From Hyphomicrobiales bacterium (GTDB lineage: Bacteria > Pseudomonadota > Alphaproteobacteria > Rhizobiales > Devosiaceae), in the NCBI GenBank assembly GCA_015487985.1, contig WFOP01000100.1:1-11077 (forward strand): a stretch of 11,077 nucleotides of DNA. Reading direction: 5' to 3'. The notes below the pieces were generated by a model. That model was not told the DNA's origin. It worked only from the letters and a program-made list of their open reading frames with translations, and did no database searches. Numbering within the stretch: the stretch's first letter is position 1; every line of letters begins with the position of its first letter. Made by a program: the position numbers and the translations under genes. Positions 6,624 through 11,077 of the stretch are shown here, piece by piece.

Positions 6624-7691
6624 TTATTTGTTTTTGCCGTTTGCCTGTGCCAGCGCCGCATCAATGGCTTTTCCCTCAACGTCCAAAATGTGGGGCGGTT
6701 GCCAATTCGGGGCATGATCCTTATCCACCAGAACCGCGCGCACACCTTCAAGAAAGTCAGCACGTTTTGCCAGAATATGCGCCAGTCTCAAATCCACTTC
6801 CAGAACCCTGGTAATCTCGGGCACCTGCCGGGCCGCATCCAACGCGGGAACATGAACCCTGTTTGAGGTTGGGCATCTGGACAATATGATTGATGCGGTT
6901 TTGGCCAATTCAGACCCTTGTGAAATTTCTTCTTCTAAATTCTCATATATTTCTTCAGCACTTTTCGGGGCAAAAACTTTCTCGAACCGGTCAGCCAAAT
7001 GACAAAATTCACCAGCTTCCCGTTTAATGCCAAATCTTGTTTCAAGAGCACCAATTTCCCCTTCAACATCCCCGGCACTGCCCGCAGCAATGATACCGGC
7101 CCGCATTTCAGCCAATCCCTCATCGCAAATAATCGTGTCAGTCAGCCCAAGCAAAACCCCATCCGCAGAACTCACCAGCGTGCCCGCCAGCATAAACATC
7201 ATCGCCTGATGACGATTTACTTTTGCCAAAAGCGAACGCACCCCCACATCGCAAAAAAAGCCAATAGCCGCTTCAGGCATGGCGAATCGTGAACCCTGCG
7301 TTGTGAAGCGGTGTCTGGCATGGCCCGCCAGACCAAGGCCGCCCCCCATCACCACCCCGTGGGTTAAGGCCACAATTGGTTTTGCATAAGTGGCAATGAT
7401 TCGGTTCATGTCATATTCAAGGGCAAAAAAATCAAATGCCTGTGCCCGGTTTCCATCAAGAACCATCTGGCGTGTCCAGCGCACATCCCCCCCCGCACAA
7501 AACCCGCGCGGTCCCTTTCCCTCAAACAGCACCACCCGCACCCCCTCATCATCGCGCCAGTCCAGCAATGTTTGCCGGATGGTTTCAATCATATAAGGGG
7601 TAAGCGCGTTAATGGCTTCGGGTCGGTTCAGCGTTAAGATTCCAACACCGTTTTCAACGGAGCATTCAATATGGTGATCTTGATTTTTCAT
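6624..7691 (-). CDS. 3-hydroxyisobutyryl-CoA hydrolase-like crotonase
   Basis: Enzymes of this crotonase subfamily hydrolyse 3-hydroxyisobutyryl-CoA to free acid in valine breakdown; some members act on related acyl-CoAs. The 355-residue length is right for this family and longer than ordinary enoyl-CoA hydratases. Landmarks are LTLNRPEAINAL (19-30), the oxyanion-hole segments FCAGGDVR (64-71) and HGVVMGGGLGL (111-121), and MPEAAIGFFCDVG (138-150). There E140 and D148 match the catalytic Glu/Asp pair, with the same 8-residue spacing as in human HIBCH. The C-terminal DFLEGVRAVLVDKDHAPNW (312-330) is a hallmark of the hydrolase group. The usual Pro before DVG is Cys here. I chose ATG 7691: an in-frame TTG at 7784 would add 31 unrelated residues. 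It is not visibly linked to the che genes downstream (70-base gap, no terminator seen). Confidence 0.85.
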   Translation of the reverse strand: MKNQDHHIECSVENGVGILTLNRPEAINALTPYMIETIRQTLLDWRDDEGVRVVLFEGKGPRGFCAGGDVRWTRQMVLDGNRAQAFDFFALEYDMNRIIATYAKPIVALTHGVVMGGGLGLAGHARHRFTTQGSRFAMPEAAIGFFCDVGVRSLLAKVNRHQAMMFMLAGTLVSSADGVLLGLTDTIICDEGLAEMRAGIIAAGSAGDVEGEIGALETRFGIKREAGEFCHLADRFEKVFAPKSAEEIYENLEEEISQGSELAKTASIILSRCPTSNRVHVPALDAARQVPEITRVLEVDLRLAHILAKRADFLEGVRAVLVDKDHAPNWQPPHILDVEGKAIDAALAQANGKNK

Positions 7692-7703
7692 GTTTATTGA
7701 ACT

Positions 7704-7739
7704 GCCATGCAATGGCGCATTTGGCAATATTATTTGCCA
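7704..7739. promoter_or_regulatory. Two adjacent inverted repeats upstream of the hydrolase gene
   Basis: The first is GCCAT-GCA-ATGGC at 7704-7716, and the second is TGGCAA-TATTAT-TTGCCA at 7722-7739. Both are perfect in their arms and share TGGC/GCCA half-sites. They lie 13-48 bases before the ATG at 7691, in the 141-base region between it and the divergent oxidoreductase gene. The position fits a transcription-factor operator or leader hairpins; no regulator for them is encoded next door. Confidence 0.35.
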
Positions 7740-7832
7740 GATTGTTGCCACAGGTTCTGCCCTGACCCACCTGCCGGAGGACAAAATTGTTTTTCCCCGG
7801 TTACGCTATCTCCATACAGGTGATAAGAAATA

Positions 7833-9176
7833 ATGATAATTTTTGGGACGTCTTTAATGAGTAATGTTCACTTAAGCGGTATCGCCCGCGATTTGGCCAA
7901 ATTTGCCGATGATGGGAAAACCATTCGCATCGGTGTTATCGGTTCGGGAGAAATGGGCACCGATCTGGTAACCCAGTGCATGTTGATGGTGGGGGTGGAA
8001 ATTTCCATCATTGCCGCCCGTCGCCCTCACACAGCCCTTGATGCCATAAAAATTGCCTACGGGTCTGACGAGTTGGGGCGCGAAGTCTCCAATCGCAAAT
8101 CCATGTCAGAGGCCCTTGACCTGGGCAAAATCGCCATCACCGCCGACCCGGCCCTGATGGTTACAGCCCCTGAAATTGACGTGGTGATCGATGCCACCGG
8201 CAAACCCGGCGTCGCGGCAGATTATATTTTGCTGGCCATGGAACATGGCAAGCATATCGTAATGATGAACGTGGAGGCCGATGTGACGATTGGCCCCTAT
8301 TTGCGCGCACAGGCCGAGCGTTTGGGGGTGATATATTCCCTTGGCGCGGGGGACGAGCCTTCTTCCTGCATGGAACTCATCGAGTTTGCTTCGGCCCTGG
8401 GCTACACCATTGTTTCGGCCGGCAAGGGCAAAAACAACCCCTTAAAACACGATGCAGTCCCCGATGATTTTATCGAGGAGGCCACACGGCGCAACATGAA
8501 CCCGCGCATGCTGGTGGAATTTATCGACGGCTCCAAAACCGCCGTTGAAATGGCCGCCATCGCCAATGCCACCGGTCTGATGCCCGATGTGCCCGGCATG
8601 CACGGCCCAAAAGCGTCACGCGAAGAACTGCCCTCAGTCCTTATCCCCAAACAAGACGGCGGTGTGCTCAACAATATCGGGGTCGTGGATTATACCATCG
8701 GCAAAGGCGTGGCGCCGGGCGTATTCGTCATCGTCAAAGCCGAACACCCCCGCATCATCGAACGTATGGATGATCTGCATGTTGGAAGCGGTCCCTATTA
8801 TGGTTTTTTCCGCCCCTATCACCTGACATCCCTTGAGGTGCCCCTGACCGCCGCACGCATTATGATGTATGGCAAGGCCGATATGGTGCCCCTGCCAAAC
8901 CCGGTGGCCGAGGTGTGCGCCCTGGCCAAACGCGACATCGCGGCGGGCGAAACTCTGGATGCAATCGGGGAAACCTGCTACCGCTCCTATACGCTCAAAG
9001 CAACTGATGCCCGTACAAAAAAGTGCCTGCCCGTAGGCCTGCTTGAGGGGGGTAAAGCCCTCAGGCCGATCAGAAAGGGCGAACTCATCACCACTTTGAA
9101 CGCTGTTCCCGACACCTCCACATTATTGTATAAAATGCGTAGCAAGCAGGATGAAATGCTGGGCCGGAAGCAATAA
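7833..9176 (+). CDS. Homoserine-dehydrogenase-like oxidoreductase with C-terminal SAF domain
   Basis: The 447-residue protein matches the layout of the uncharacterised group often annotated as predicted homoserine dehydrogenase with a SAF domain. Residues 31-44 (IRIGVIGSGEMGTD) form the Gly-rich turn of an NAD(P)-binding Rossmann fold. IDVVIDATGKPG (115-126) and KHIVMMNVEAD (140-150) are the following strands. GAGDEPSSCMELIEFA (171-186) and SAGKGKNN (195-202) are probably in the substrate half, and LAKRDIAAGETLD to LRPIRKGELIT (about 364-420) is the SAF domain. Some relatives work in sugar or sugar-acid catabolism, but nothing here identifies the substrate, and true homoserine dehydrogenase activity is doubtful. 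ATG 7833 has AGGTGA 9 bases upstream; ATG 7857 (MSNVHL) is the alternative. It is divergent from the hydrolase gene, and the next gene starts within a few bases of its stop. Confidence 0.8.
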   Translation: MIIFGTSLMSNVHLSGIARDLAKFADDGKTIRIGVIGSGEMGTDLVTQCMLMVGVEISIIAARRPHTALDAIKIAYGSDELGREVSNRKSMSEALDLGKIAITADPALMVTAPEIDVVIDATGKPGVAADYILLAMEHGKHIVMMNVEADVTIGPYLRAQAERLGVIYSLGAGDEPSSCMELIEFASALGYTIVSAGKGKNNPLKHDAVPDDFIEEATRRNMNPRMLVEFIDGSKTAVEMAAIANATGLMPDVPGMHGPKASREELPSVLIPKQDGGVLNNIGVVDYTIGKGVAPGVFVIVKAEHPRIIERMDDLHVGSGPYYGFFRPYHLTSLEVPLTAARIMMYGKADMVPLPNPVAEVCALAKRDIAAGETLDAIGETCYRSYTLKATDARTKKCLPVGLLEGGKALRPIRKGELITTLNAVPDTSTLLYKMRSKQDEMLGRKQ

Positions 9177-9177
9177 A

Positions 9178-9708
9178 TTGTTCCCCTCATTCTCCCAAAA
9201 CGGTTTATCCAGAAAAGTCATCGCCTGTGTCTGGGCCGCAATGGGCATCTATGTTCTTATTGTCGTTTTGGCCGGACTGCTTGCCAGCGAGCCCTATTCC
9301 ATTAAAGCCCATACCATAAGCCAACTCGCAGGACAGGGGTTTGCCAATGCCTGGATAATGCGAATGGGGTTCATTATATTGGGTATTGCAGCCACAGTTG
9401 CATCACTCCTATTCTACCAGCGCCCCAACAAGCCCTTCGGCAAAACAATTTTGCTTCTTCTTGGCACCTATGGGTTTTCCATATTTTTCACGGGTATTTT
9501 TTCGACATTATCCATCAACACTCAAATGTCCAATCTGGAATCCAGCATCCATTCCAGTTTTGCTCAGCTTGCCGGGTTTTCATTTATGGCAGCCATTGTC
9601 ATTATAACTTTAACCTTCAAAGAAAACCGCTCCTTTGTCTGGTTCAGTATTTTGACATTTTTTCTCATCGGCGCATTTTCCGCATTATTTTTTTCAACTC
9701 GGATTTAA
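9178..9708 (+). CDS. DUF998-like integral membrane protein, probably frameshifted near its end
   Basis: The 176-residue product is strongly hydrophobic, with about five membrane segments. The first is ACVWAAMGIYVLIVVLAGLL; further ones begin at WIMRMGFIIL, TILLLLGTYG, FAQLAGFSFM and FVWFSILTFF. The segment AHTISQLAGQGFANAWIMRMGF resembles the region after helix 1 in DUF998 proteins, whose function is unknown. The family usually has six helices and ends with a GLWQR-type turn before the last. Here the frame stops at 9706-9708, but the -1 frame continues to 9797 with TGIWQRALQAISLFWLAVGL, an apt sixth helix. A T7 run at 9688-9694 is the likely point of change. I prefer the TTG at 9178 (GGAAG 7 bases upstream, 1 base after the previous stop) over ATG 9151, whose purine run abuts the codon. 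Coupling to the upstream oxidoreductase gene is likely. Confidence 0.65.
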   Translation: MFPSFSQNGLSRKVIACVWAAMGIYVLIVVLAGLLASEPYSIKAHTISQLAGQGFANAWIMRMGFIILGIAATVASLLFYQRPNKPFGKTILLLLGTYGFSIFFTGIFSTLSINTQMSNLESSIHSSFAQLAGFSFMAAIVIITLTFKENRSFVWFSILTFFLIGAFSALFFSTRI

Positions 9709-9797
9709 CCGGAATTTGGCAAAGAGCATTACAGGCAATTTCTTTGTTCTGGCTGGCGGTGGGATTACATATGATTAATATTACTGATCAGACATAA
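9709..9797 (+). other. Out-of-frame sixth-helix coding segment of the DUF998-like gene
   Basis: This stretch, read in the -1 frame relative to the upstream CDS, encodes TGIWQRALQAISLFWLAVGL and a short polar end before TAA at 9795-9797. The hydrophobic helix and its GIWQR entry match the expected end of a DUF998 protein. It looks like the displaced 3' end of the gene at 9178-9708. Confidence 0.6.
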
Positions 9798-9857
9798 CCC
9801 ATTATCCGCCATCTCAGCGCGCACTATCAAAGCCTTCCCTGCAAACAGGAACAAAAC

Positions 9858-10469
9858 ATGCCCGCCATATCAAGCATCGCCGAGCTCGAAAAAATCTATA
9901 AAACACCGATAGAAATATCCCACACCAAGGTGCTAAACCGCCTTTCAAAAAACTACGCCCGCTTCATAAAGGCCTCTCCATTTGTGGCTCTGGCCAGCGT
10001 CGGGCCGGACGGGCTTGATTGCTCCCCCCGTGGCGACCGGGAAAACGTTGTCGCAATCGCCAATGACAAAACCCTTTTGATGCCCGATTGGCGCGGCAAT
10101 AACCGCCTTGATACATTACGGAATATCGTGTCGGACCCCCGCATTTCCCTGATGTTCATGGTGCCCGGTTCGGAGACGATTTTGCGAGTCAATGGCCGGG
10201 CCATTGTCAGCGCCGACAAAGAAATCTGCACCACCTTTGAAATGGAAGGCCAACACCCGACAACCGTTATCGCCATTGATATCACAGAAGTTTATTTTCA
10301 ATGTGCCCGCGCCATCAAACGCGCCCAGCTCTGGAAAGCAAGCGCGCAAAACGCCGCCCTTAACCTGCCCAGCGTCGGCGAAATGCTCAAGGAAATCACC
10401 AACGGCGAGTTTGACGGCGACGAATATGACAATAACTGGCCGGCACGGGCTGAAAAAACCCTTTGGTAA
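9858..10469 (+). CDS. FMN-binding pyridoxamine 5'-phosphate oxidase-fold protein
   Basis: The 203-residue protein belongs to the split-barrel flavin-binding family related to pyridoxamine 5'-phosphate oxidase, in the subgroup of about 200 residues typified by a DR2398-like architecture. KASPFVALASVGPDGLDCSP (residues 38-57) is the first barrel strand pair, and RGD (58-60) follows. LLMPDWRGNNRLDTLRNIV (74-92) matches the phosphate/FMN-contacting part, and DPRISLMFMVPGSETILRVNG (94-114) is the core strand pair. TEVYFQCARAIKRAQLW (144-160) is the typical C-terminal segment. The ATG at 9858 has CAGGA 8 bases upstream. The substrate is unknown; it may be a flavin-dependent reductase or general stress enzyme. 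It faces a TetR-family gene tail to tail. Confidence 0.85.
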   Translation: MPAISSIAELEKIYKTPIEISHTKVLNRLSKNYARFIKASPFVALASVGPDGLDCSPRGDRENVVAIANDKTLLMPDWRGNNRLDTLRNIVSDPRISLMFMVPGSETILRVNGRAIVSADKEICTTFEMEGQHPTTVIAIDITEVYFQCARAIKRAQLWKASAQNAALNLPSVGEMLKEITNGEFDGDEYDNNWPARAEKTLW

Positions 10470-10544
10470 CCCCCCAACAACAATTTACCGGTCACATGGT
10501 CCAACAGCGGGCCCTGGGCCAAATTCACCCATCCTGACAAGCCC

Positions 10545-11077
10545 TCAAGCCAAAAGTTTCTCTACCATCAGGCGGATTGCCGGGCCTATTTCTTCAGCCC
10601 GTTGAGCTTTTTTGGCAATCCCGAATGCACAGGCCAATATCAACATCGTATGAAGATGGGCCTTTTCTTGCCCCCGCTGACGCAATAGGCGCTCTATCTG
10701 ATTTTGCAGCCACTGCTCAAATTCCGCAAAACTCTCGGCAGCAATCCGCGCCGATTCCGAATAAAGCTCATCGGCAAATACCGACCCTTCCACCAAACGA
10801 TAAAACATCTTGTGCTTGGCCGCCAGTGCTCCGGCAATTCTTGTTTCAACCGTGCCCGGTTTGGCCAGTTCGCGCACACAAATTTCGCGCGCCTCCAAAA
10901 GAAATCGTACAACTCCCGCAACAAACAATGTCTCTTTATCTGCAAAATATTTATATAAAGTCGGCTTTGCCACACCCGCCTTTTGAGCCACTGCCCCCAT
11001 GGAAACCCCGCGATAACCAAATTGCAAAAACAACTCCAACCCGGCATCAATCATACGATTGCGCCGCTCAATCTGCG
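10545..11077 (-). CDS. TetR-family transcriptional regulator (5' end off the window)
   Basis: TetR proteins are dimeric repressors released from DNA by small ligands. The minus-strand frame is open to the right edge. The visible residues begin QIERRNRMIDAGLELFLQFG, the first helix of the TetR DNA-binding domain, so the ATG at 11054 is internal and the true start lies beyond the window. The helix-turn-helix reads VSMGAVAQKAGVAKPTLYKYF, followed by KETLFVAGV, a near-consensus TetR_N domain. About 120 residues of helical ligand-binding domain follow, containing ERLLRQRGQEKAHL near the middle, and the protein ends in MVEKLLA. Only a few N-terminal residues are missing. The target cannot be read from here. 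The 75-base gap to the convergent oxidase-fold gene contains no convincing terminator. Confidence 0.92.
   Translation of the reverse strand, partial: QIERRNRMIDAGLELFLQFGYRGVSMGAVAQKAGVAKPTLYKYFADKETLFVAGVVRFLLEAREICVRELAKPGTVETRIAGALAAKHKMFYRLVEGSVFADELYSESARIAAESFAEFEQWLQNQIERLLRQRGQEKAHLHTMLILACAFGIAKKAQRAEEIGPAIRLMVEKLLA

Noticed and set aside
7692..7784. TTG at 7784 as the hydrolase start
   Set aside because: The 31 added residues do not belong to the crotonase fold, and the frame would run through both inverted repeats; ATG 7691 begins the conserved domain normally.
10505..10530. GC palindrome GGCCC-T-GGGCC between the oxidase-fold gene and tetR as a bidirectional terminator
   Set aside because: The loop would be a single base and there is no T-run on either side, so it is not a credible intrinsic terminator.
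1..11077. Defence system, prophage or insertion sequence
   Set aside because: No transposase, integrase, nuclease, toxin-antitoxin pair, terminal inverted repeats or array was found; the genes are ordinary chemotaxis and metabolic families.

Overview
The window is a compact bacterial segment of moderate GC. It is most likely from an alphaproteobacterium: a single-domain STAS protein precedes cheY-cheA-cheW, there is a small DxxxQ protein next to cheD, and the CheA has the P2-like domain common in that class. This placement comes from gene content and order only; I cannot name a genus.

Positions 1-6553 hold a nearly complete chemotaxis cluster. A four-gene run on the minus strand reads STAS protein (cheS-like, 6260-6553), cheY (5898-6257), cheA (3562-5856), cheW (3045-3533). 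It ends at an intrinsic terminator on the minus strand (2981-3011). A second minus-strand run reads cheD (1828-2433), cheR (796-1659), cheB (left edge to 799, C-terminus cut off). Between the two runs lies a small plus-strand gene (2582-2962), divergent from cheD. Its product carries the D-x-x-x-Q signature of CheZ/CheT-type CheY-P phosphatases. The cluster therefore encodes the kinase, coupling protein, response regulator, the two adaptation enzymes, a receptor deamidase, a candidate phosphatase and a STAS accessory protein. No receptor (MCP) or flagellar gene is present. CheD and the small phosphatase-like protein end in similar acidic tails, DDIELF and GEVDLF, which could be a shared docking peptide.

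Positions 6624-11077 are metabolic and accessory genes. A 3-hydroxyisobutyryl-CoA hydrolase-like crotonase (minus, 6624-7691) is divergent from a two-domain homoserine-dehydrogenase-like/SAF oxidoreductase (plus, 7833-9176). Two adjacent inverted repeats lie just upstream of the hydrolase start. Next comes a DUF998-like membrane protein (plus, 9178-9708). Its expected last helix is encoded in the -1 frame after a T7 run, so it is frameshifted, recoded or mis-sequenced. A small FMN-binding pyridoxamine-phosphate-oxidase-fold protein (plus, 9858-10469) follows, facing a TetR-family regulator (minus, 10545 to the right edge, N-terminus cut off).

I found no tRNA, rRNA, CRISPR array, insertion sequence or prophage gene. 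No gene-free stretch exceeds 300 bases. The most notable observations are the phosphatase-like gene and the shared C-terminal tails within the chemotaxis cluster, and the frameshift at the end of the DUF998 gene. I do not see an evident new defence or mobile system.
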